The notes below the pieces were generated by a model that did not search any database, was not told the DNA's origin, and saw only the letters and a program-made list of their open reading frames with translations. A stretch of DNA of 49,514 bases from Candidatus Zhuqueibacterota bacterium (lineage in GTDB: Bacteria > Zhuqueibacterota > Zhuqueibacteria > Oceanimicrobiales > Oceanimicrobiaceae). Position numbers and translations under genes: made by a program. The stretch spans positions 1-49,514 of the forward strand of contig JAJDAD010000058.1 in assembly GCA_029262055.1 (NCBI GenBank). The letters are read 5' to 3'. Below, one piece after another: positions 42,344 to 49,514 of this stretch. Position 1 is the stretch's first letter; each line of letters starts with the position of its first letter.

Positions 42344-43687
42344 ATGGGGAACTTGGCTTCACTAGAAGTTCTTGTCGTCGAAGATAATGCAGGCGTTCGC
42401 AAAGCGATTACATCTCTCCTGAAAAAATTCAGATACTCAGTGGAGGCTGTTAGTGATGGTGAAGCCGCGTTGGCGAAACTGGAAGAAAAGTACTACGATC
42501 TTGTGCTTTCAGATTATCGGATGGGCGATATTGACGGCATTCAGTTGCTGAGCAAAATAAAAACGCAGTGGCCGGCGACCGAAGTTATCATCATCACCGC
42601 ATTCGGTACAATATCCAAAGGTGTGAAGGCAATAAAACTCGGCGCCTTTGATTACATCACCAAGCCTTTTGAACCGGAAGAACTGATCCGTATCGTCGCC
42701 CGCTTTGTCGAGGCGAGGAAGACCGGCCATAGACTCAAGAATCTGTCTCAGGAGATCAGGCGGCAATCAGAATTCGATACGATTATCGGAAAGTCCGACA
42801 AGATTATCGGACTCATGGACCTGATAGCACGTATTGCTTCCAAAGAAAGTACGATTCTGGTTTACGGGGAGAGCGGTACCGGCAAGGAACTGGTGGCGAA
42901 GTCAATCCATGCGCTGAGCGCGAGAAAGGACAAACCCTTTATTGCCATCAACTGCGGAGCAATACCGGAAAGTCTGCAGGAAAGCGAGCTGTTTGGTCAC
43001 ACCAAAGGGTCGTTTACCAGCGCGAGTTACGACAAAAAAGGTCTGCTTGAGGTAGCCGATGGTGGGACAGTTTTTCTGGACGAAATAGCAGAGATGTCTC
43101 TATCGACCCAGGTTTCGCTGTTGCGATTTTTGCAGGAGCAGGAGGTCCGGCGGATCGGAGACAGTTTTACCCGCGTAGTCGACGTGCGTCTCATCGCAGC
43201 CACCAACAAAAGCCTCAAAAGAGAAATCGAAAACAAACGCTTTCGCGAGGATTTGTATTACAGAATCAATGTAATCCCGCTGCATGTTCCGGCGTTACGT
43301 GAGCGCAAAGAGGACATTCCGCTACTGGTCGCTCACTTCATTCAAAAATACAGAGAAAAAGACAGGAGCCCCATACACCGCATCTCAAAAAGAGCCCTGG
43401 CTATTTTGATGAATCATGATTGGCCCGGCAATGTCAGAGAGCTCGAAAATGTCATTCACAGATGTGTTGCGCTTGGATTGGGAGACGATATTGTCCCCGA
43501 TCTGTTGCCACCGGAACTGCGGGAGCGCAATGACAATATAGAGGTGACGAGCAAGGGCGGCAATCTTGCCGACATGGAGAAGGTGATCATCCTGGAAACT
43601 CTGCAAAAACATGACGGCAACAAGAAAAAGACCGCAGAGGCATTGGGGATTTCAAAGACAACTTTGTGGCGGAAATTGAAGGACTAA
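42344..43687 (+). CDS. NtrC-family sigma54-dependent response regulator
   Basis: A 447-residue regulator. The receiver domain has VVEDNAG and phosphoacceptor Asp57 in LVLSDYRMGDIDG, and ends with KPFEPEELI. The AAA+ domain has Walker A YGESGTGKELVAKS (174-187), Walker B GTVFLDEIAEM and the sigma54-contact loop GSFTSA (222-227; usually GAFTGA). A Fis-type helix-turn-helix (KKTAEALGISKTTLWRKLKD) ends the protein. It would activate sigma54 promoters such as that of the polysaccharide operon. No sensor kinase is adjacent, though a kinase pair lies 1 kb downstream. Confidence 0.92.
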   Translation: MGNLASLEVLVVEDNAGVRKAITSLLKKFRYSVEAVSDGEAALAKLEEKYYDLVLSDYRMGDIDGIQLLSKIKTQWPATEVIIITAFGTISKGVKAIKLGAFDYITKPFEPEELIRIVARFVEARKTGHRLKNLSQEIRRQSEFDTIIGKSDKIIGLMDLIARIASKESTILVYGESGTGKELVAKSIHALSARKDKPFIAINCGAIPESLQESELFGHTKGSFTSASYDKKGLLEVADGGTVFLDEIAEMSLSTQVSLLRFLQEQEVRRIGDSFTRVVDVRLIAATNKSLKREIENKRFREDLYYRINVIPLHVPALRERKEDIPLLVAHFIQKYREKDRSPIHRISKRALAILMNHDWPGNVRELENVIHRCVALGLGDDIVPDLLPPELRERNDNIEVTSKGGNLADMEKVIILETLQKHDGNKKKTAEALGISKTTLWRKLKD

Positions 43688-43691
43688 TTTG

Positions 43692-43712
43692 CCTGCAGGC
43701 GCTTCTTGCAGG
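43692..43712 (+). terminator. Possible terminator hairpin after the response regulator
   Basis: CCTGCA (43692-43697) and TGCAGG (43707-43712) form a 6-bp stem with a 9-base loop; GCCTGCAGGC (43691-43700) is itself a palindrome. A T-rich stretch (ATCTTTTG) comes 8 bases later. Weak, but it marks the boundary to the lytic transglycosylase gene. CGCTAAA/TTTAGCG (43750-43776) is a second hairpin just before that gene. Confidence 0.35.
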
Positions 43713-43792
43713 GGTGCTAATCTTTTGCAAGAGTTGACAGGGACGCGTTCGCTAAAACATCCTCCTTCATTTAGCGCATGAGGAAATTACAG

Positions 43793-44494
43793 ATGATATC
43801 AAAGAAGAAGAATCCTGTACTGTTTCCATTGTTAGCCATCCTGGGGTTGTCCCTCCTTGTTCTGACTATCACGATGAGTTATAAATACTGGACTTCGAGT
43901 GGTCGCTCCGGCAACCCCAAACTCGCTCAGCTTGAGGAATCTCTGCAGGATATCCGGGCCGCGATGAATGTAGACAGTGTCCGGCAATACCATATTCAAA
44001 AGATCATGACGATCATCAACCGCTACAACAGCAAGCTGCCGTCGGGCAAGAAGTACGAAATCGCCGAAGAGATTTTTAACATGAGCGTGAAGTACACTAA
44101 TATTGATGTCGACCTGATCTGTGCCGCTATCACGCATGAAAGCGGTGGTACCTGGGAGCCGGAAATTATTTCGAGCGCGGGCGCATTGGGGTTGATGCAG
44201 ATCATGCCGGCGAGCAGTATTTGGATTGCGCATTACGAGGGTATCACCTGGACCTCACCAGAGGAAGTGCTTTTTAATCCGATTTATAACATCAGAATTG
44301 GCTGCCGGCAATTGTCGACTTTCATTGGACTTTACGACCTGGAAGGCGGCCTTGCAGCATACAATGGAGGCGAGAAGCGCGCGGCCATTTGGTTGGCGAA
44401 TGATAAGGCAGAGGGCATCCTTTGGACCGAGACCTCTAACTATATCCCACATATTATGCTTCTTTATAATGAGTACAAGACGTTGAATTTGTAA
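43793..44494 (+). CDS. Membrane-anchored lytic transglycosylase (SLT domain)
   Basis: A 233-residue envelope enzyme from ATG 43793 (GAGGA 8 bases upstream; an ATG 5 codons earlier is less well placed). One membrane helix (PVLFPLLAILGLSLLVLTIT) anchors it. The SLT fold has the catalytic glutamate in AAITHESGGTWEPE, then the family phrases SSAGALGLMQIMPASS, NPIYNIRIGCRQL and GLAAYNGGEKRAAIW. It cleaves the glycan strands of peptidoglycan. Often needed to pass pili or secretion machines through the wall, but here that link is only position. Confidence 0.88.
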   Translation: MISKKKNPVLFPLLAILGLSLLVLTITMSYKYWTSSGRSGNPKLAQLEESLQDIRAAMNVDSVRQYHIQKIMTIINRYNSKLPSGKKYEIAEEIFNMSVKYTNIDVDLICAAITHESGGTWEPEIISSAGALGLMQIMPASSIWIAHYEGITWTSPEEVLFNPIYNIRIGCRQLSTFIGLYDLEGGLAAYNGGEKRAAIWLANDKAEGILWTETSNYIPHIMLLYNEYKTLNL

Positions 44495-44756
44495 CAAAAC
44501 GTAAGATTCTGCTGAAATTCAAAAAAAACTTGACTTTCTCTTATTTCTATTTAACTTAAGTCTTACTCTCTTTGACATTGTTTGCTCTGCTTGGCAGGAT
44601 GCGAATGACCAAATCCGGATCAAGCACTTCGGTTTTGGCAAAGCAACAGGTTTGAAGACGTGGGGATGGCCGGTATAGACGGTGTAAATGCTCTAAGATG
44701 GCTCGACTTTAGTAGGTTAAACCCAATACGGACCTGTTTTTCCATCAAGGACTTAG
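44495..44756. other. 262-base gap upstream of the GAF-DHp gene
   Basis: No gene is supported. A perfect -35 TTGACA occurs at 44573-44578, but the -10 at a 17-base distance (CAGGAT) is poor, so a promoter here is only a possibility. Confidence 0.35.
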
Positions 44757-45503
44757 ATGGTGAACAACAAAGCTCTCCCTCGTCCCAATCCTCTCTGCTC
44801 ATTAGGGAAAATTGGGCAATTCCTAAACTCTGCTCCACAAGCACCACAAGTGATACAAGATATCCGCGATGAACTCCGTGCTGTTCTCCCTGTAGCTTCC
44901 ATCAGTATCGCAAAATATGAGGCAACCACCGGCGGGTTTGACTGGCTTCTGCGGGGCAATCTGGATAGCGATGAACTGACTGCCATAGAGAAGAGAATGC
45001 TCCTGCGGAAACAGATAGAGCACTCGCCCGAGTCAAGCAGTAGACCGCGCAAGCTGCAGGTGCTTGCAATTCCTATGGTGTTCGAAAATGAAGTTGTCGG
45101 GCTAATGCACGCGAAAAGTCCCCGGGGAGTAGCCTTTTCTGAAACTGATGAGGCGTTTCTGGTGGCCGTGGCCGCGCACCTCACCACAGCTTTCCGTGAT
45201 ACTGCGCCGGTGGCTAGTGAACACGATGTGCTTAAAGAGAAACTGGAAGAGGCCGAAAATAAAAACAGGAAACTCCTGTCAATTATTGAGATCGCTCGTT
45301 CAATTGCACACGAGTTTAATCAGCCATTGACCGGAATATCCGGTTATTGCACATTGATTTTGGAAGAGTTAGAGTCGGAAACCAATGTCCTCGACGATGT
45401 CGCAGAAATCAAGAAACAGGCCAAGCGGCTTGAGAACCTGGTACACAAATTTCAAAATATCGCCCACGTGGAGTATCTGGAAGATATCCGGCTTCATTAT
45501 TAA
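44757..45503 (+). CDS. GAF + DHp protein without an ATPase domain
   Basis: A 248-residue protein. A GAF-like domain (about 20-155, with LQVLAIPMVFENEVVGLMHA and FSETDEAFLVAVAAHL) leads through a coiled coil to the first half of a histidine kinase: SIAHEFNQPLTGISGYCTLI, with the phosphoacceptor His185. The protein stops after the second DHp helix; no N, G1 or G2 boxes follow. So it cannot phosphorylate itself. The next gene, 21 bases away, encodes a receiver and a full DHp-ATPase kinase. Likely a sensor that is phosphorylated or regulated by that partner. AAGGA is 5 bases before the ATG. Confidence 0.8.
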   Translation: MVNNKALPRPNPLCSLGKIGQFLNSAPQAPQVIQDIRDELRAVLPVASISIAKYEATTGGFDWLLRGNLDSDELTAIEKRMLLRKQIEHSPESSSRPRKLQVLAIPMVFENEVVGLMHAKSPRGVAFSETDEAFLVAVAAHLTTAFRDTAPVASEHDVLKEKLEEAENKNRKLLSIIEIARSIAHEFNQPLTGISGYCTLILEELESETNVLDDVAEIKKQAKRLENLVHKFQNIAHVEYLEDIRLHY

Positions 45504-45524
45504 CCGCCAAAAGTTCGGTCCATC

Positions 45525-46709
45525 ATGAGTAGCTCTATTTCGACAGATTCTTCCCCCGAAAAAAGAGTCCTGATAGTCGATGACGAAGCCGTGATCAGGG
45601 ATGTTTCGAAACGCAGCCTTGAGTCAAAGGGTTTTAGAGTGACTTTGGCGGACAACGGCGTGCAGGCGCTTGAACGGTTGAGAAAGGAAGATTTCGACAT
45701 TGTTTTTAGCGACTACAAAATGCCGATTATGGATGGTATTGAATTGCTGGAGGTTGTCAAGCGTGACTACCCGCATGTGGAAGTCATAATAATGACAGCC
45801 TTTGCCACCATCGAAAGAGCAATTCATGCCTTGCGCAATGGCGCCTACGATTTTATTCTGAAACCGGTCAAGCCGGATCAGATTCGGTTCGTCGCCGACA
45901 AGTGTTACGAAAAAATCCAGTTGAGCGAAGAGAACCGGGCTTTGAAAAGAGCCAATGAGAAGCTGACCGATGTGCAGGATATGAAGAACAAGTTCATCGC
46001 CATTACAAGTCATGAACTACGAACTCCGGTCAGCCACTTGAAGGGTTACTTAGGGATCCTGAACGACGACTATTACGACCAGCTTTCTGAAGACGAAAAG
46101 AAACAATGCATGCGGGTGATTCTCGAGGCCATCACCGATCTCGAGGAAATTGTCACCAATATGCACAAGCTCACCGATCTGGAGGGCGGGCAGCCACGTT
46201 TGAAAGCAGAACCGCTCGATCTTAAGGACTTAGTCGACCAGAGTGTAGAATCGTATGACCTGATTGCAAAGCGGAGAAACCAGGAAATCGAGGTTGTGAA
46301 AGTGGTCGACGAGCTACCTGTTGTGGTGGATCCTTCACAGATTCGTGGGATTGTGAACGAATTCCTGCAAAATGCCATAAAGTTCACTCCTGATGGGGGC
46401 AAGGTTTGTGTGCAGAGTTCGGTCGAGGAAGGCTACTGCGTCGTTTGTGTGCGCGATACCGGGATCGGCATTGATGATGCGGAGCAGGGAATGATCTTCG
46501 AGAAATTCTACGAAGTGCAAAACAGCAACTATCACAGCTCAAGCAAAGAAGCTTTCCTTGGCGGCGGGCTCGGTCTGGGCTTGCCTTCTGCCCGGGCGAT
46601 TGCAGAAGCACACGGTGGGGCTATCAAAGTAAGAAGCAAGAAAGATGTGGGAAGTGAGTTCCTGCTTTATCTTCCCAGGCAAGACCTCTCCGATTCGTCC
46701 TCGGTTTAG
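45525..46709 (+). CDS. Receiver - histidine kinase hybrid
   Basis: A 394-residue protein with a receiver domain first (RVLIVDDEAVIRD, phosphoacceptor Asp63 in VFSDYKMPIMDG, KPVKPDQI), a coiled coil, and then a full kinase: DHp with His163 in IAITSHELRTPVSHLKGY, N-box NEFLQNAIKFTPDGG, G1 VRDTGIGIDDA and G2 GGGLGLGLPSA. There is no sensory domain or DNA-binding output. It probably takes input from the preceding GAF-DHp protein and may pass phosphate to the NtrC-family regulator, both by inference. Confidence 0.88.
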   Translation: MSSSISTDSSPEKRVLIVDDEAVIRDVSKRSLESKGFRVTLADNGVQALERLRKEDFDIVFSDYKMPIMDGIELLEVVKRDYPHVEVIIMTAFATIERAIHALRNGAYDFILKPVKPDQIRFVADKCYEKIQLSEENRALKRANEKLTDVQDMKNKFIAITSHELRTPVSHLKGYLGILNDDYYDQLSEDEKKQCMRVILEAITDLEEIVTNMHKLTDLEGGQPRLKAEPLDLKDLVDQSVESYDLIAKRRNQEIEVVKVVDELPVVVDPSQIRGIVNEFLQNAIKFTPDGGKVCVQSSVEEGYCVVCVRDTGIGIDDAEQGMIFEKFYEVQNSNYHSSSKEAFLGGGLGLGLPSARAIAEAHGGAIKVRSKKDVGSEFLLYLPRQDLSDSSSV

Positions 46710-46745
46710 CCAAACCACTCCAACGCTTCAGGACTTATTCCCTTA

Positions 46746-46768
46746 CTCCTGCCAGATGCAGACAGGAG
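46746..46768. terminator. Hairpin between convergent genes
   Basis: CTCCTG (46746-46751) pairs with CAGGAG (46763-46768) around an 11-base loop, between the convergent kinase and chaperone genes. It could act in both directions, but neither side has a T-run, so terminator function is uncertain. Confidence 0.3.
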
Positions 46769-46813
46769 CGTGCGCTATTCTCATCCCGGCAGACGAACCG
46801 TGAATGCATGAGT

Positions 46814-48631
46814 CTAATAGTAAAACTTGTCGCGGTAGTCCTTGATGTCTGCTTTCGCTTTCAAACCAGCATACCAGTTGGCAAAGGCCAGACTTTTTTT
46901 CCTTTGCTGTAATTGCGCAGCAATGCTCTGGCGCTGGGCTACGTATGCCGTGGAGTCGAATGGGCTTTTCTCAGTCAACTGCAGGAGGTAGTATCCGCGT
47001 GTCCCTGCGACGGGTGCCGATACATCGTTTGCGTTGGCCAATCCGAAGGCCGCACCGATGAACTTGGTATCGCGACCGACCCCTGCCACTGAACCGTCAC
47101 GGGTGAATTGAGCAGTTTCTTTCGCCTCCAGGCTGTCACCCTGTGCGGCAGCTTCAAATGAGCTGCCGTTGCTGACCTTATCGTGAATCTGCTTTGCCAG
47201 ATCACCTGCTTTCTTCATGCGTTCCTGCGCGACCAGCTTAGTGCGGATTACGGCCTTGACTTCTTCCAGAGGCTTGGTGTGCTCATCTTCAATGCTCGAG
47301 ATTCTATAGGCCAGAAAGCCGCGTGGCGTTTGGTCTACCGGTCCATATTCGTCGACATTGCGTGAGAAAATAAAATTGCTTGCCCTCTGATTGAGACCGA
47401 TTCCGGGGATAAACCCTGAACCCTTCACAAACAGGCCGGTCACATTGACGGAATCGCCGAGTTCGGCCACAACTTCAACCATGGGCCGGTTGCGGCCTTC
47501 TTCCACAACGTAATCAGCATTGTCACGGGCGGTGTCTTCTGTTTTGCGCGACGGGCCAAACTTGAACAAGATGTGACTGGCCTGGATTTCCTTCTTGCCT
47601 TTCTCTTTGCGAGTATCGGTGACCTTCAGGAGGTGCAAGCCCAGTTCTGATTGAACAGGTCCGACAATCTCGCCAACATTGGCCTGGAACAGTTCCTTCT
47701 CAAATTCCTTAAAACGGAACATATCGCCTTCGGCGAAGTAACCGACATCGCCACCCTTGTCTTTGGTGGCGTCATCCTCGGAGTAGACTTGTGCCAGCTC
47801 ATTGAAGTCTTCACCGTCTTGTGCCCGACCCAGGATTCTTTGCGCCAGTTTGCGTTGCTCGGCAGAGTCCTCGGCGGTTGCCACGGCCGGGAACATGACA
47901 TATTCTATAGCCCGTTCTTCTTCCTGCTTGAACTCGTCCTTATGTTGCCCATAATAGGAAGAAACCATGGCATCGCTGATGTCAAAGGAGTCGTCCGCAT
48001 AACGACGGGGGTCTACGAAAATGTATTTGACTTTCGTGTTTTGGTTTGTTTTCAGAAATTCTCGTTTGATTTCGTCTTCGGTCGTTCGCACGCTGGCTTC
48101 AAGGTTTTGCTGAAGTTTTTCGTAAGGCAGTGTCTGTCGCAGATACTCCTCGACCGGCTGCCACTGCGAACCTGCGTTCGGGTCGTTCAGCGCCGTCTGG
48201 TACTTTGCCATGTCGAATTGCTTGTTTTCGTCTTGAAAACTGGGATTGCTCTTTAGTATTTCCGGAGGGGCATTGTAGAGACGATAAATGATCTCCTGGT
48301 CCGCAGCGCTGATACTCTTTTCCTCTATGGTCTTCTGTAGAAGAACGTCGCGCACGACAGACTCCCACACCTGATTTCTCACGAAGGTTTTTTGGCTTTC
48401 CGGGATTTCGCCTCCGGCGCGTTGACGGTATTGATCCATCTGTGCTGCATAAGCGCGGTCAAAGTCCCGGACAGATATTTCAACGCCCTCGACTTCTCCC
48501 ACTGCGTTTGGCGCAGCCTGTTGCCCGGAATAATTCATCCCCCAGTTGAATATGATCGTACCCACAAATGCGACCACCAGGATATAAAGGATAACCTTGG
48601 TCAAATCGCGCATTTTGCTCATTATTGCCAT
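46814..48631 (-). CDS. PpiD/SurA-type membrane-anchored peptidyl-prolyl isomerase
   Basis: A 605-residue periplasmic chaperone with one N-terminal helix (VILYILVVAFVGTIIFNWGM), a SurA-like N-domain (EVEGVEISVRDFDRAYAAQM; QVWESVVRDVLLQKTIEEK), parvulin rotamase regions (EDFNELAQVYSEDD, GGDVGYFAEGDMF and IQASHILFKFG) and a C-terminal helical domain. PpiD-like proteins are anchored near the Sec exit and help fold outer-membrane proteins, which fits an organism with secretins and Wza. AGGAG is 9 bases upstream of the ATG. Convergent with the kinase gene. Confidence 0.88.
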   Translation of the reverse strand: MAIMSKMRDLTKVILYILVVAFVGTIIFNWGMNYSGQQAAPNAVGEVEGVEISVRDFDRAYAAQMDQYRQRAGGEIPESQKTFVRNQVWESVVRDVLLQKTIEEKSISAADQEIIYRLYNAPPEILKSNPSFQDENKQFDMAKYQTALNDPNAGSQWQPVEEYLRQTLPYEKLQQNLEASVRTTEDEIKREFLKTNQNTKVKYIFVDPRRYADDSFDISDAMVSSYYGQHKDEFKQEEERAIEYVMFPAVATAEDSAEQRKLAQRILGRAQDGEDFNELAQVYSEDDATKDKGGDVGYFAEGDMFRFKEFEKELFQANVGEIVGPVQSELGLHLLKVTDTRKEKGKKEIQASHILFKFGPSRKTEDTARDNADYVVEEGRNRPMVEVVAELGDSVNVTGLFVKGSGFIPGIGLNQRASNFIFSRNVDEYGPVDQTPRGFLAYRISSIEDEHTKPLEEVKAVIRTKLVAQERMKKAGDLAKQIHDKVSNGSSFEAAAQGDSLEAKETAQFTRDGSVAGVGRDTKFIGAAFGLANANDVSAPVAGTRGYYLLQLTEKSPFDSTAYVAQRQSIAAQLQQRKKSLAFANWYAGLKAKADIKDYRDKFYY

Positions 48632-48689
48632 TTCCGGAGACTCCTAAGTGTGTCGTTTGCTGGGCTTGTTTCAAGTTACAAGAACTACA

Positions 48690-48718
48690 AATATAGTTTC
48701 AAATTGCTAAAGATGCAA
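48690..48718 (-). promoter_or_regulatory. Probable promoter of the PpiD-like gene
   Basis: On the minus strand TTGCAT (48718-48713) and TATATT (48695-48690) are 17 bases apart; the -10 matches five of six consensus bases, the -35 only three. Start would be near 48683, leaving ~52 bases of leader. Confidence 0.45.
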
Positions 48719-48738
48719 GGCATTTGTTAGAATTGCGC

Positions 48739-48767
48739 TTGACATTATGGCACATCGTCCGTATATT
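48739..48767 (+). promoter_or_regulatory. Sigma70-type promoter of uvrB
   Basis: TTGACA (48739-48744) and TATATT (48762-48767) are separated by exactly 17 bases, a near-consensus promoter. The start would be near 48774, about 52 bases before the ATG. I see no recognisable LexA box. Confidence 0.8.
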
Positions 48768-48825
48768 TTTTGTCTGGATTCGGGTGCGAAAATAGTGATG
48801 CATGATTTAATTTTATTAATGGTTT

Positions 48826-49514
48826 ATGGCCAAATTTCAACTTGTCGCGGACTATAACCCCACAGGGGATCAACCTCAGGCAATTGCAGATTTGTCGCAC
48901 GGCCTGGAGCGCGGCGATCCGGACCAGGTTCTTCTCGGCGTCACCGGCAGCGGGAAGACTTTCACAATCGCTAATGTCATCGCGAATGTCGGGAAACCGA
49001 CCCTCATTATTTCGCATAACAAAACGCTTGCGGCGCAGCTTTACGGTGAGTTCAAGAGCTTTTTCCCGAAGAACGCCGTTGAGTATTTCATTAGTTACTA
49101 CGATTACTACCAACCAGAGGCCTATGTCGCAACCACGGACACTTACATAGAAAAAGACACGTCCATCAATGATGAAATTGACCGGCTCCGACTCAAGGCG
49201 ACCAGCTCATTGTTGTCCCGGGATGACGTTATCGTGGTGGCCTCGGTTTCGTGCATCTATGGATTGGGTAACCCGGAGGACTACAAACAGGAGTTGATGA
49301 TCCTCGAACGCGGCCAGGTCATTGAGCGCAATGCCATCCTGGCCCGTCTGGTCGACAGTCACTACACCCGCAACGATTTTGAGTTTATTCGCGGCACATT
49401 CAGAGTTCGCGGCGATGTCATCGAGATTTTTCCTGCCTACGAACAGGAGGCTGTGCGCGTCGAAATGTTCGGTGATGAGATAGAACAGATCGCCATCGTT
49501 AACACGATTACCGG
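48826..49514 (+). CDS. uvrB: Excinuclease ABC subunit B, 5' part
   Basis: The first 229 residues of UvrB; the gene runs out of the window. The start [20 protein letters not shown] is the family's own N-terminus. Walker [34 protein letters not shown], the hairpin motif [12 protein letters not shown] and [11 protein letters not shown] are all present. UvrB carries the damage-verification helicase of nucleotide excision repair. No Shine-Dalgarno is visible before the ATG; the start is set by homology. Confidence 0.97.
   Translation, partial: MAKFQLVADYNPTGDQPQAIADLSHGLERGDPDQVLLGVTGSGKTFTIANVIANVGKPTLIISHNKTLAAQLYGEFKSFFPKNAVEYFISYYDYYQPEAYVATTDTYIEKDTSINDEIDRLRLKATSSLLSRDDVIVVASVSCIYGLGNPEDYKQELMILERGQVIERNAILARLVDSHYTRNDFEFIRGTFRVRGDVIEIFPAYEQEAVRVEMFGDEIEQIAIVNTIT

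Noticed and set aside
47651-48256. 201-residue plus-strand frame
   Set aside because: Antisense to the PpiD-like gene with no ribosome site; a coding shadow.
48700-48825. LexA-controlled promoter for uvrB
   Set aside because: No recognisable LexA palindrome in the promoter region; a plain sigma70 promoter explains it.
1-49514. tRNA genes, IS elements, integrase sites or CRISPR arrays
   Set aside because: No tRNA-like folds, transposase frames, terminal repeats or regularly spaced repeats were seen in the intergenic regions.

Overview
The window is chromosomal DNA from a diderm (Gram-negative) bacterium. Evidence for two membranes is an Mla-type lipid transporter, a secretin, a Wza-type outer-membrane polysaccharide lipoprotein, a PpiD/SurA-type periplasmic chaperone and three lipoprotein or TM-anchored envelope proteins. 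The mix of a large Ser/Thr kinase/FHA/PP2C set, PEGA and FG-GAP domains, partner-switching proteins, sigma54 control and short 'MG-hydrophobic' pilin-like proteins suggests an uncultivated FCB-group lineage (KSB1, Zixibacteria or Calditrichota-like). That placement is inference; no rRNA gene is present. I see no mobile elements, tRNAs or CRISPR arrays.

Region 1 (1-12712, minus strand) is an exopolysaccharide operon read right to left: wza lipoprotein, Wzz/GumC co-polymerase, an ExeA-ATPase/CpsD-like fusion, initiating sugar phosphotransferase, flippase, polymerase, GT4, an internally deleted GT4 remnant, GT2, sugar C-methyltransferase and a FemAB/GNAT-type acyltransferase cut by the window edge. 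A near-consensus sigma54 promoter (12474-12490) with nested inverted repeats upstream drives it. The type III pantothenate kinase gene coaX (12713-13540) separates it from region 2.

Region 2 (13723-26405, minus strand) is a type IV pilus-like machine: pilin-like protein, PilC, PilB, PilT, a PilM-PilN fusion, a PilO-PilP fusion, a short PilQ secretin, then an alternating set of small and large (~400 aa) pilin-like proteins. None of the pilin-like proteins has the GFTLIE motif or the conserved Glu5. A strong stem-loop sits between the small major-pilin candidate and pilC, and the pilin leader can form two mutually exclusive hairpins.

Region 3 (26815-36511, minus strand) is a phospho-signalling island directly upstream of the pilus genes: a PEGA-bearing Ser/Thr kinase, a tandem FHA-TM-beta-propeller protein, a membrane-anchored PP2C phosphatase, a TPR protein, and a TPR / degenerate cyclase / pseudokinase protein. 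Position suggests it regulates the pilus.

Region 4 (36881-43687, plus strand) runs RsbU-type phosphatase, RsbW-type kinase, STAS protein, MlaE, MlaF, MlaD, ABC auxiliary lipoprotein, and an NtrC-family sigma54 activator. Linkage of a complete partner-switching module to a lipid transporter that normally carries its own STAS subunit is notable. Region 5 (43793-46709, plus) holds a membrane-anchored lytic transglycosylase, a GAF-DHp protein with no ATPase domain, and a receiver-histidine kinase. Region 6 holds convergent ppiD/surA-like chaperone (minus) and, from a good sigma70 promoter, the first 689 bases of uvrB (plus).

The best candidate for an undescribed system is regions 2 and 3 together: a compact pilus machine with unusual pilins, wired to a kinase/phosphatase/FHA/pseudokinase cascade and next to a sigma54-controlled polysaccharide operon.
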